A stretch of 42,354 nucleotides of DNA from Microcaldota archaeon (GTDB lineage Archaea; Micrarchaeota; Micrarchaeia; Anstonellales; Bilamarchaeaceae). The position numbers and the translations under genes are program-made. The DNA lies in NCBI GenBank assembly GCA_016212505.1, contig JACRGB010000027.1, positions 1-42,354 of the forward strand, given 5' to 3'. The notes under the pieces are model-generated. The model was not told the DNA's origin, did not search any database, and saw nothing but the letters and a program-made list of their open reading frames with translations. Positions 1-8,238 of the stretch are shown in pieces. Numbering within the stretch: the stretch's first letter is position 1; every line of letters begins with the position of its first letter.

Positions 1-96
1 CACTACTGAGCAAAAATATTCCGGTAAAAATTAGATACTTAAGGGGAAAATCTGGCTTTTCCCCTTAACCCCTTACCATTTGTTGCGCTTTTACGA

Positions 97-118
97 CCCC
101 ACCTTAGAAAAGGTGGGG
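97..118. repeat. Hairpin CCCCACCTT-AGAA-AAGGTGGGG; terminator or IS200/IS605-type end remnant
   Basis: Perfect 9-bp inverted repeat; resembles the CCCCACCC-TAAA-GGGTGGGG hairpin at 42228-42247. Confidence 0.5.
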
Positions 119-119
119 A

Positions 120-635
120 TTAGCGCGCAACCCGATTTATTGTTCCTAAATTATCAGTTATTTCAAAACATAAGCGCGGAGTTATTTCTATTTCCAGATC
201 TGAGAATAGTCTGCGAATTGATCGTGCTAACTTTATTGCCTCTGAAAGGTATGCCACAACCCCTTCAGCATGAACCTGGCCTGGACCAGGACAAAGTGCT
301 ATCAGGATAGTAATCTGACCGGTTTCTTTTGCCCGAGTAAGTGTACTTTCAAATGATTGATTATTTCTCAATGATGCGGAAAGGAGAGGCTGCCTTGAAC
401 CACTTTCAAATTCTAATGCAGTTATGAGTTTGGTGAGTTCAAAATCATTTTCAGCAATTGATCTTGAATATTTATGGGCCATGGACTTGCCTGAGTCAAA
501 TAACACACAAAGTCTTTCCTCTGGTAACTTGAAGGTTCTGGCTATCCTGCCAAGTTCAGTACCAGATAGGGCTAGAGTGCCCGTTAGTGCAGAAATTTTG
601 CCCGAAGAAGGTTGAGCCAATAATGCACTGGTCAC
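120..635 (-). CDS. Hypothetical protein
   Basis: 171-aa ORF with GTG start; overlaps the stop of an upstream HTH reading frame (GTGA). Confidence 0.45.
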   Translation of the reverse strand: MTSALLAQPSSGKISALTGTLALSGTELGRIARTFKLPEERLCVLFDSGKSMAHKYSRSIAENDFELTKLITALEFESGSRQPLLSASLRNNQSFESTLTRAKETGQITILIALCPGPGQVHAEGVVAYLSEAIKLARSIRRLFSDLEIEITPRLCFEITDNLGTINRVAR

Positions 636-859
636 GGTGCAGCCCTCTTTCTTGGCAAGTTATTGTGCTTCTTAATCTTCTGCCAAATAGTGGTCTTGCT
701 GACGCTGAATATTTTGGCAAGTTTTCGTATAGAAAAGGGCCGGCTATAGTAGATATGAAAAAGTTCCTTTATTTGATTTCTAGTTAAAGAACTAGGTCTT
801 CCGTATTTACTCTTCTTTTTGCTGTACTTCCAACCACCCTTTAATTGGTTTTTCCTTAT
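632..859 (-). pseudogene. Small HTH (transposase/resolvase-like) reading frame without a canonical start; possible remnant
   Basis: My translation of the minus strand gives ...KYGRPSSLTRNQIKELFHIYYSRPFSIRKLAKIFSVSKTTIWQKIKKHNNLPRKRAAP*; absent from the ORF track. Confidence 0.4.
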
Positions 860-973
860 TCAATTAACTCACCTCAAGTTTATAGTTATTATAACATGAT
901 ACGAAATACAGATATATAAATCAGTGTCCGTAAATTCGAGTTCTTTTTTGTTACACAGGATAAAAACATCGTG

Positions 974-1480
974 TTACACATTTTGAGATTTTACAAGAGA
1001 AATTATTTCAGTTTCTGGAGCATAACTTCTGAAACCTGCATTGAAATTATGCATGGGAATTGTACTACTAATTGATTTATCCCAGCCAAATGGGATCTGC
1101 ATGGTTCGTTCATACCTAGATTGAACAATGTGAAATAGTTGATCGGAAATAATTCTTGCTACATGAGGCAATGCAACCTTATCACTTAGATGACCAAACG
1201 CGCCAATAACAATATCGGTACTCCTAATCATTTCCTGAATCCGCATAATATCTTTAGCAACTTGATCAAGTGATATTCGTTCATCCCCCTGCTCTACGCA
1301 AACCCAAGTAAGTATTGCATTTGGAGAACTGATAGATCGGTTATCTTGATGTAATTCTGGGAGTGATAAACCCAAGCGTGATTTTAATTTTTCTTCTGCG
1401 CGTCTTCTATAGCTTGGAGTTTTGCCTGAAACGCCTGCTTCGATTAGCAAGCTCTTTACGTGGAACGTGAGAGTTTTCAT
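974..1480 (-). CDS. Free-standing archaeal ThrRS-type editing domain-like protein
   Basis: Motifs VCVEQGDE, IGAFGHLSDKVALPHVARII and QIPFGWDKS resemble the archaeal threonyl-tRNA synthetase N-terminal editing domain; no synthetase core attached. Start at MKTLTFHV. Confidence 0.5.
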   Translation of the reverse strand: MKTLTFHVKSLLIEAGVSGKTPSYRRRAEEKLKSRLGLSLPELHQDNRSISSPNAILTWVCVEQGDERISLDQVAKDIMRIQEMIRSTDIVIGAFGHLSDKVALPHVARIISDQLFHIVQSRYERTMQIPFGWDKSISSTIPMHNFNAGFRSYAPETEIISLVKSQNV

Positions 1481-1481
1481 G

Positions 1482-2045
1482 TTAAAGACCCACATCCCCG
1501 GAAGTACCACCTATTAGTTCTATTGCCCGAGTGTTTTCTGATTTTACGGATTCTAAAGCAGTCTTTACTGAGCCTATACCGCTCATTGAAGCTTGCACAA
1601 CTTCATCATCACCACAGATCTGTTCGCAAGTCTCCCTAAAGGTACGTCCGATAACACTTTCGCTAACAGGCCCATAGATACCTGCATTATACACGAAACC
1701 TATGCGCTGATTCATTATTTCTGACTGAACACCTGTGCCACAATACCTAGATATTATCGCATATATGGCCGCTGTTCGGTCGGGTGTAGGTTTAGAACGA
1801 TCTGCAATGAAGGTTTTTATGAACTGCACGACATCTTTTTCCTCTTGCGCAATAGCTGCAATTGCACCCTCAAAACCAACCACACTTTTCTGGTGTTCTC
1901 TACCCACCACACAGATAGCATAAAATATCTCGCGTATTTTAGTACTACCAATAGGGGCTTCAGGTGCCATCTTATGCTTTGATCCAAACGAACCGCCTCC
2001 GCCTCCTTTTCTTCCTATTTCACTTTTTTGTTTCATTTTTTTCAC
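1482..2045 (-). CDS. Hypothetical protein, same operon as the editing-domain-like protein
   Basis: 187-aa ORF; its stop lies 1 nt before the downstream ATG. Confidence 0.5.
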   Translation of the reverse strand: MKKMKQKSEIGRKGGGGGSFGSKHKMAPEAPIGSTKIREIFYAICVVGREHQKSVVGFEGAIAAIAQEEKDVVQFIKTFIADRSKPTPDRTAAIYAIISRYCGTGVQSEIMNQRIGFVYNAGIYGPVSESVIGRTFRETCEQICGDDEVVQASMSGIGSVKTALESVKSENTRAIELIGGTSGDVGL

Positions 2046-2145
2046 CTCAATGTTTTTTGATGGTGTTATGTGTGTTTGTAATGCTATTTATAAGTTGTGA
2101 CAGAAATGATATATTTATAAAGTATTTAGCACAAATAGGTTAAAT

Positions 2146-2823
2146 ATGACAAATTTAGTGCATGAAGTATGGAAGATTATAGAGAAAGAACCAAGCATTC
2201 AGCTGGACCTACAGCGCAATCTAATCAATGTAAGGGCGCTTGCACGTTTTGTTGGAAAGAAACTAACCGAGCAAGGGATGGAAACTACTGAAGATGCAAT
2301 AATAAGTGCAATAAGGAGATACCCCCAAGATAACCAGTTCAAAAATAAGTTTGAGCATGCACGGAAGATCGTGGCCCAGTCTACGATTTCAATACGAAGC
2401 CATATTGCAAACATTGCGGTAGTTAAAGGAAAGGAAGCCCAGGATGCACTTGAACGCATCTTTTCAATCATTAATTTTGAAAGGGGTGAAACTCTCAGGG
2501 TGGTGCAGGGAGAAGAATCGATAAAGATACTTATAGATGAGAAAAATGTTGATAAGGTTCTGAAAATAATCCCAAAGGATACAGTAATAAAAGTACAAAA
2601 AAACCTTGCAGAAATAAATCTGCACCTGCATCCTGAAGCAGTCAATACGCCTGGAATCGTATTTGCAATAACTACGGACTTATTGCTTAACAATGTAGTT
2701 ATGTACGAGATAATGAGCTGCGTTCCTGAGATGCTCATATTTGTTGAGGAAAAGGATTTGCTTAAGGCACATCAGGTTTTGTTTGAGTTATGCCATTCAA
2801 AAAAAGGGACTAATAAAAGCTAA
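2146..2823 (+). CDS. ACT domain-containing protein (aspartokinase-type regulatory fold)
   Basis: 225 aa; C-terminal half has two ACT-like segments (VFAITTDLLLNNVVMYEIMSCVPEMLIFVEEKDLLKAHQVL). Confidence 0.6.
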   Translation: MTNLVHEVWKIIEKEPSIQLDLQRNLINVRALARFVGKKLTEQGMETTEDAIISAIRRYPQDNQFKNKFEHARKIVAQSTISIRSHIANIAVVKGKEAQDALERIFSIINFERGETLRVVQGEESIKILIDEKNVDKVLKIIPKDTVIKVQKNLAEINLHLHPEAVNTPGIVFAITTDLLLNNVVMYEIMSCVPEMLIFVEEKDLLKAHQVLFELCHSKKGTNKS

Positions 2824-2832
2824 TACAGCGGA

Positions 2833-2883
2833 GGACAAAATTTCATAAATTTTGTCCGCATGGTAAATTATTAAATTTACCAT
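2833..2883. repeat. Two tandem hairpins: GGACAAAATTT-CAT-AAATTTTGTCC and ATGGTAAATT-ATTA-AATTTACCAT
   Basis: Perfect inverted repeats read directly in the intergenic region. Confidence 0.8.
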
Positions 2884-2896
2884 ACAAAAATAAATT

Positions 2897-3511
2897 ATGA
2901 AATATATAGACCTTACCCATACTTTCAGCGCAAACATGCCAGTTTATCCAGGAGATCCGCTTTCTGAGCTTAAGCGGATAGATAAGGATAGGATTGTTGA
3001 TCATCAACTAACTACTGGAATGCATGTTGGCACTCATATGGATGCGCCACTCCATATGATCGCGGGCGGAAAGAGGCTTTCCGAGTTTGATGTTGGAAAA
3101 TTTATTGGTAATGGAGTACTGATTGATGCAAGAAATAAAGAGCAGGTGGATGTTGATTCATTAGATAAGATAAGGATCCGGGATCATGATATAGTTATAA
3201 TATGGACCGGGTTTAGTGAAAAGTTCCGTACCAAACCAGAAGAATACTACGCCAAGTATCCGAGCATTAGTGAGGAACTTGCGAAAAAATTTGTTGAACT
3301 AGGTGTAAAAATAGTCGGGATGGATACTCCAAGCCCGGATCGCGCTCCGTATAAAGTCCACAAAATTCTGCTGGAAAAAGAAATCCTGATTATCGAGAAT
3401 TTGACAAACGTCGAAAGGTTAGTTGGAATTAAAAAATTTGAAATTATTGCACTTCCTGCAAAGTTTGATACAGAGGCTGCACCAGTAAGGGTTATTGCAA
3501 GGGTAAAGTAA
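2897..3511 (+). CDS. Cyclase family protein (kynurenine formamidase-like metal-dependent hydrolase)
   Basis: HVGTHMDAPLHM (HxGTHxDxPxH) motif, 204 aa. Confidence 0.85.
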   Translation: MKYIDLTHTFSANMPVYPGDPLSELKRIDKDRIVDHQLTTGMHVGTHMDAPLHMIAGGKRLSEFDVGKFIGNGVLIDARNKEQVDVDSLDKIRIRDHDIVIIWTGFSEKFRTKPEEYYAKYPSISEELAKKFVELGVKIVGMDTPSPDRAPYKVHKILLEKEILIIENLTNVERLVGIKKFEIIALPAKFDTEAAPVRVIARVK

Positions 3512-3534
3512 TAATTAGCAAACTATTCTTCAGG

Positions 3535-3855
3535 TTACTCAACAGTAACTTCACAAAGAATTTTTGTCCCGCTTAGCACTGGGTCAACCAGGGCGTGTGA
3601 AGCATTAAATTTAGCACGCAGCTGAACCCGCGTCCCGGGTTTGACACCGCGTTCTTCAAGATTTTTTGAAAGAGTTTCATAAAAAGTCGGAATTATAGTG
3701 TTATCCAAAATCGCACGGATCATTTTGATAGACACTTGTGTATCAATCTTCATTGGCTTGAGCATTTTCTTCCCGCTTTTCTCAATAACTTGATAGAACA
3801 GAATGTCAACTTTTTCCAATGCCAAAGTCCGGTTCAGGCTTCTTGTTGAGACCAT
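3535..3855 (-). CDS. Hypothetical protein
   Basis: 106-aa ORF. Confidence 0.45.
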   Translation of the reverse strand: MVSTRSLNRTLALEKVDILFYQVIEKSGKKMLKPMKIDTQVSIKMIRAILDNTIIPTFYETLSKNLEERGVKPGTRVQLRAKFNASHALVDPVLSGTKILCEVTVE

Positions 3856-3877
3856 GTAAAGTATGTAAAAGAAATAG

Positions 3878-5101
3878 TTATTTAATTAAACACTCAACCG
3901 TTGGCATGGTATATGTAGCCCAAGAGGCAGGCTCGGAACTACGGAGCGTGAACACGATTCCGGAGAATGGCTTCTTGCCACCAATCTCGATTGGCCGTAG
4001 AATGTCAATAAACCCGCCACTTTGATCCGAATTGGGATTTTCGAATAAAATTTCCATGGCACGGGCAAAGAGCTCTGATTCATACATTGAAACAAGATCG
4101 TTTTGGCTTTCGGTTATTTTATTGCATGCCTCTGGTGAAATCTCTACTTTTGGTAAAATTTTTGGCAAGAGGATAGCCAGGCGGGCACAGCTTGCTTCAA
4201 GGGTTTTTGTATACTCCTCAACACGTGTAAAATACGCTTTTAATTTCTCAAGTTTTATAGCCACACCATCCTTTCGAAAAGCATCTACATCTCCTTGAAT
4301 GGTGGCTCTTGCAGCCAGTATATTTTTACAAGCATCCAATATTTTGCGTATTTGTTCCTGGACTTTGCGTAATTTTTTATCTTCCTTCTTTGTTTTTGAA
4401 CTGTTGGCCTTATGCCTCATTGTACGTGCTTTTTTCGATCCAAATATTTTTTTGAGTTTGGCAACATCAGCAGGTTTTTTTGAAGAAAAACTATTGTGAG
4501 CATCAAGAATCTTTTGTATTGTGGAGTTTAGATCGGTGAACTGTTTCACAAGGTCCTCGGCTTGCATCTTCTGCCCGAGAAAAACGGTAATAAAGTCATC
4601 AAAAACATACTTGTCAAAAACGAAACTGGAGAGAGTAGAACCCAGGTAGTCCGACCTTTGTAAAAAACCCATTATGGCTGCCCGGTCTTTCGGTTGCATT
4701 TGCTCATAAAAATCATGCGTAATCTCGTGGGGAATTGAAATTTTTTCGATTTGGCCGTCCCTTCCATATACCAATCTTATCCTATCGACTTTGCCCTTTT
4801 TATCATGATGTATATCTGCATCAAGCTCGGCAACTTCTTCCAGCTCCTTGCGAACCTCTTCAGGCACAGATGCACGAAAACGGTCAGTGGTGTCTCTTGG
4901 TTCAAGGATTATTTTAGGTATCCTTGCCACAACTTCCGGAGGCCACCGTTTTAGTTCTCTTTCTATAATCCCACTGGAGCGAAGGTCTTCACATTGGCTG
5001 GCATATCTGGAGAATTCTCGATGGGAAGCAAGTCGGGGATGGAAGAGATATAGTGTGGTGGCTAATGCTACTCCTAATGCCGCCAGTCTCCGGTGTTTCA
5101 T
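3878..5101 (-). CDS. Membrane-anchored protein with HExxH motif; putative metallopeptidase
   Basis: N-terminal TM segment LAALGVALATTLYLF, motif IPHEITHDFYEQM, long charged coiled-coil region. Confidence 0.5.
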   Translation of the reverse strand: MKHRRLAALGVALATTLYLFHPRLASHREFSRYASQCEDLRSSGIIERELKRWPPEVVARIPKIILEPRDTTDRFRASVPEEVRKELEEVAELDADIHHDKKGKVDRIRLVYGRDGQIEKISIPHEITHDFYEQMQPKDRAAIMGFLQRSDYLGSTLSSFVFDKYVFDDFITVFLGQKMQAEDLVKQFTDLNSTIQKILDAHNSFSSKKPADVAKLKKIFGSKKARTMRHKANSSKTKKEDKKLRKVQEQIRKILDACKNILAARATIQGDVDAFRKDGVAIKLEKLKAYFTRVEEYTKTLEASCARLAILLPKILPKVEISPEACNKITESQNDLVSMYESELFARAMEILFENPNSDQSGGFIDILRPIEIGGKKPFSGIVFTLRSSEPASWATYTMPTVECLIK

Positions 5102-5299
5102 GTGGTAGAGTATATGTAAAAGAGCTTATAAATGTGTTGATACGGGGGATTTTATGTTAAAAAGAATAGCTTTAAATATACTTTTGTTCTAGATTATACA
5201 GATTCCCAAAGCACAAAGATAAAAAGAAAAATAAAAGATTGAGAGGAATTGATAGAGGCAAAAAAACCAGAGTTTCATAAAGACCAGAGGTAAAAAAAT

Positions 5300-6358
5300 A
5301 TGGATGCAGTTTCACAAACATTAGTTCGAAGTGGGCCGATAGCCCGAAGAGGGTTTGAAAGGCGGCCGAGAATGGGAGAGCCCATACTGTCCCAGATAGC
5401 AGAGGAAAAGAGATTTTTAAGTACATTTGCATTATTGGAAAAATCAACATCTCATGAAATCAGAAATAAGCTTTCGAATATAGCTTTGGCAATCGGTGTA
5501 GCCAGGGGAATGCGCTCAAGAAAGGGGATTACTGCAGATAGTGAAAAATGGGATGAGTTACATTTAGCAGTTAAAACTATCAGTGAGTGTGTTGAAAATT
5601 TAGAAGGTTTACGCCATGCTGCAGAGAATATAAAACGACCCACAACTTTTGAAGTTACTGCGTTCAAAGCAACAGCCTTTGGAATTAGTGCAAAAATGCT
5701 AAGAGCACTTGAAAAGGCTGAGTCGCACATAGGGCTTTTAGATCATATAAATTTACAAACAAAACCTAAAATCGTAATCGCGATCGGAAAGGAAATAACA
5801 AGATATATGATTGAATTGACCAAAAGCGGTGAGCTGCCATACCATCCATCAGTAAAAGCAGTTGATGGCGAAGTAAAATCAATGCGGTCTGCAATAAATG
5901 CTGCAGTACGCGAAAATCTTGAGAGAAAATGGCTTAAGGTCACTTATCATCCGGATGAGAACATAGCTACAATACCTGTTGAGATTGAACCACTTTACCT
6001 GCGGTTAACCCTCATGAATTTAGTTTCTAATGTTACAAGGGCACTGACAATTGCTGCGGAAAGCACGGGAGCGCCTCCAAAGTATGAACTTTTGGTGGAA
6101 GTGCATGCCCATGAAGAAAAAATTGTTTTGAAATTTATCGATCAAGGATGCGGCATGAGCGAATCAATGAAGTATATGCTAAACCATGGCATACCTGCGA
6201 CAACAAAAGATTCAACTGACCCAGGAGAACATGGAATTGGTTTCCAATACTGCAGGGAATTGGTTGAAAGAATGGGCGGAAAGCTTTATGTAGAATGGAC
6301 TGTTGAAGGAGAAGGAACAATTATTGCTCTTGAATTGCCTCGATTGAAAACAGAATAG
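5300..6358 (+). CDS. Soluble sensor histidine kinase
   Basis: H-box STSHEIRNKLSNI; N-box NLVSNVTRAL; GCGMSESMK; GEHGIGFQYCRELVERMGG. Confidence 0.85.
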   Translation: MDAVSQTLVRSGPIARRGFERRPRMGEPILSQIAEEKRFLSTFALLEKSTSHEIRNKLSNIALAIGVARGMRSRKGITADSEKWDELHLAVKTISECVENLEGLRHAAENIKRPTTFEVTAFKATAFGISAKMLRALEKAESHIGLLDHINLQTKPKIVIAIGKEITRYMIELTKSGELPYHPSVKAVDGEVKSMRSAINAAVRENLERKWLKVTYHPDENIATIPVEIEPLYLRLTLMNLVSNVTRALTIAAESTGAPPKYELLVEVHAHEEKIVLKFIDQGCGMSESMKYMLNHGIPATTKDSTDPGEHGIGFQYCRELVERMGGKLYVEWTVEGEGTIIALELPRLKTE

Positions 6359-6385
6359 GGTTTAGAGGAAGATAAAGAAAAAAAT

Positions 6386-6572
6386 TGGGCCCATTGAGAT
6401 TTGAACTCAAGACCTTTCGATTTGTGCCTTTTGGAAAAAGGCACCCCAAAACTTATTGGTTATCTATTTCCAAAAGTTATCAGTCGAACGCTCCACCGGG
6501 TTACTCGTGCTTTTTTAGCAAGTAAGTTTTTTGGTTCTTTTTTCCTAAAAAAGAACACTGAGCTATGGGCCC
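6386..6572 (-). tRNA. tRNA-Ile(GAT) with two introns (D-loop ~57 nt; anticodon loop 37/38 ~56 nt)
   Basis: Acceptor GGGCCCA/TGGGCCC+A; D-arm GCTCAG[intron]CCCGGTGGAGC; anticodon arm TTCGA-CTGATA[intron]A-TCGAA; T-arm TTGAG-TTCAAAT-CTCAA. Confidence 0.88.
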
Positions 6573-6631
6573 TTATAGGATGAGAATTCTACATAACTCT
6601 TTTTAAAAGATTTGACTCGCACAATAATAGT

Positions 6632-7747
6632 ATGAAAATTGCTATTTTTTCTGATCCTCACCTAGGTTATGCAAGGTTCGAGGAGGATTCATATGTTCAG
6701 GCAGAAAATGCAATAGTCAGTGCGTCGGAAAAGGCAGACCTAATTCTTTGCGCAGGGGATATTTTTGACATCAAAATCCCTAAGCTTGAGACATTAAAGC
6801 GTGCTGTTGAAATTTTCAAAAAGGCTAGCATACCGGTCATTGCAATACATGGAAACCATGAGAGAAGAAGCAAAGAAATGACTAATCCTGCGCAGCTACT
6901 TTCCGCAAGTACCGGAATAGTCCTCATTCATGCAAATGATGAAATATTTGAAAAAAATGGGGAAAGGATACAGGTTTTCGGAATGGGTAGCGTGCCCGAA
7001 GAATACGCGCAGGAAGCGCTCAGGCAATCGCTTAGCAGGTTCAGCGCAGATGGCTCTGCCTTCAAAATCCTGATGCTCCATCAGTCGATAAAAGAATTGA
7101 TCCCAAATGCAAAGGAAGAAATTTCGCTCGAATACCTTGAAACACTACCTTTTGATTTAATTGTAAATGGCCATATCCACGAAAAGATTAGCAAGCTAGG
7201 AGGCAAATTCATAATTCCGGGAAGCACAGTGATAACTCAGTTGAAAAAAGAGCAGATGGAAAAACGGGGATATTATTTATTTGACACAAAAACAAAACAG
7301 AATGATTTTATTGAGATAAAATCAAGAGAGTTTTTCTACGAAGAATTACATTTTAAAGAAGGCGAACCGGGCCAGATAAGGGATAGCGTAAGGGAAAAAG
7401 TGCTTGCAATAAGAAAAGAACATCCGGGTTCTATTGTGGCAATAAAGCTCTTTGGGAGCCTCAAACCTGGAATCGCTGGCGCGGACATAAAATTGGAAAA
7501 ATTCGATGAGCGGATTTTTATTGATAATAATTTAGATTCGGAAAATCTAGCGGCAAAGCTTGAAAAAATAAGGAATTTAAGGGCAGAGAATATGACAGTT
7601 AAGGATCTCGCATTAAAAGAATTAGATAAAAAGACTTCAGGAAAAATAACTATGTTCAAATCGACTGAAATTTTCGAATCGCTTGTTGAGGGAGTCGATG
7701 AGACGATTACATATCTAGAGAATACAAATAAAAAGTCTAACAAATAA
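6632..7747 (+). CDS. Mre11/SbcD-like metallophosphoesterase nuclease
   Basis: FSDPHLGY, AGDIFD, IHGNHE and NGHIHE phosphoesterase motifs. Confidence 0.85.
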   Translation: MKIAIFSDPHLGYARFEEDSYVQAENAIVSASEKADLILCAGDIFDIKIPKLETLKRAVEIFKKASIPVIAIHGNHERRSKEMTNPAQLLSASTGIVLIHANDEIFEKNGERIQVFGMGSVPEEYAQEALRQSLSRFSADGSAFKILMLHQSIKELIPNAKEEISLEYLETLPFDLIVNGHIHEKISKLGGKFIIPGSTVITQLKKEQMEKRGYYLFDTKTKQNDFIEIKSREFFYEELHFKEGEPGQIRDSVREKVLAIRKEHPGSIVAIKLFGSLKPGIAGADIKLEKFDERIFIDNNLDSENLAAKLEKIRNLRAENMTVKDLALKELDKKTSGKITMFKSTEIFESLVEGVDETITYLENTNKKSNK

Positions 7748-7804
7748 AGTTTTTCTGGTTTTGAAGAAGAAGTTTTTATCAAACTAACAAATAAGTTTTT
7801 TGAT

Positions 7805-7887
7805 GACCAATTGAACGATCGTTCGTTCAATGGTCCATTGAAGTGCATTGCACTTCAATCGGAAACTTTTTTTTCTAAAAAAAGTTT
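7805..7887. repeat. Three tandem hairpins between mre11-like gene and tRNA-Leu
   Basis: GACCAATTGAACGA-TCGT-TCGTTCAATGGTC (one bulge); ATTGAAGTGC-ATT-GCACTTCAAT (7837-7859); AAACTTTTTTT-TCT-AAAAAAAGTTT (7863-7887). Confidence 0.8.
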
Positions 7888-7891
7888 TAAT

Positions 7892-8154
7892 GCAGGGATG
7901 ACAGAGCCCGGTCAAGGGAGTTTTCAGTCTTGAGTTTCCCGTTTTGGGAAATCGAAACTGGGAACAGGAAACTGAAAACCCGACTAAATGTGCGGCGCTT
8001 AGGACGCCGTGGCTTAGTGCCTGCGCAGGTTCAAAACCCATTACTTTTGATTTATGCTTGCCTTCTGGCAAAAGTAAAGGGATTGGTCAAAAGCCAACCA
8101 GTTTCATTCCGTAACGAAACGGAAAACTGGAAACTGAGAATCCTGCTCCCTGCA
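7892..8154 (+). tRNA. tRNA-Leu(TAG) with two non-canonical introns: D-loop (~7916-7987) and T-loop (~8036-8140)
   Basis: Acceptor GCAGGGA/TCCCTGC+A; ACA-GAGCCCGGTCAA[intron]A-TGT; CGGCG-CTTAGGA-CGCCG; class II variable arm TGGCTTAGTGCCTGC; GCAGG-TTCAAA[intron]T-CCTGC. Spliced length 86 nt. Confidence 0.87.
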
Positions 8155-8181
8155 ATTCTATCTGACCAGAGGGCGCACCCG

Positions 8182-8205
8182 AATTTGACAGAATTCTGTC
8201 AAATT
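8182..8205. promoter_or_regulatory. Perfect 24-nt palindrome AATTTGACAGAATTCTGTCAAATT
   Basis: Perfect palindrome 33 nt upstream of the integrase start; related copies at 9590-9613 and 19106-19129. Confidence 0.7.
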
Positions 8206-8238
8206 TCGCAACAAAATTAAAATAGCCCTTTTGTTGGA

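Noticed and set aside
6401-6583. 60-aa plus-strand ORF
   Set aside because: Lies almost entirely on the antisense strand of the intron-containing tRNA-Ile; no protein-like features.
6632-7747. Mre11-Rad50-HerA-NurA repair operon
   Set aside because: Only the Mre11-like gene is present; neighbours are tRNAs and the mobile element.
7930-8220. 96-aa plus-strand ORF before the integrase
   Set aside because: Runs through tRNA-Leu exons and introns; spurious.
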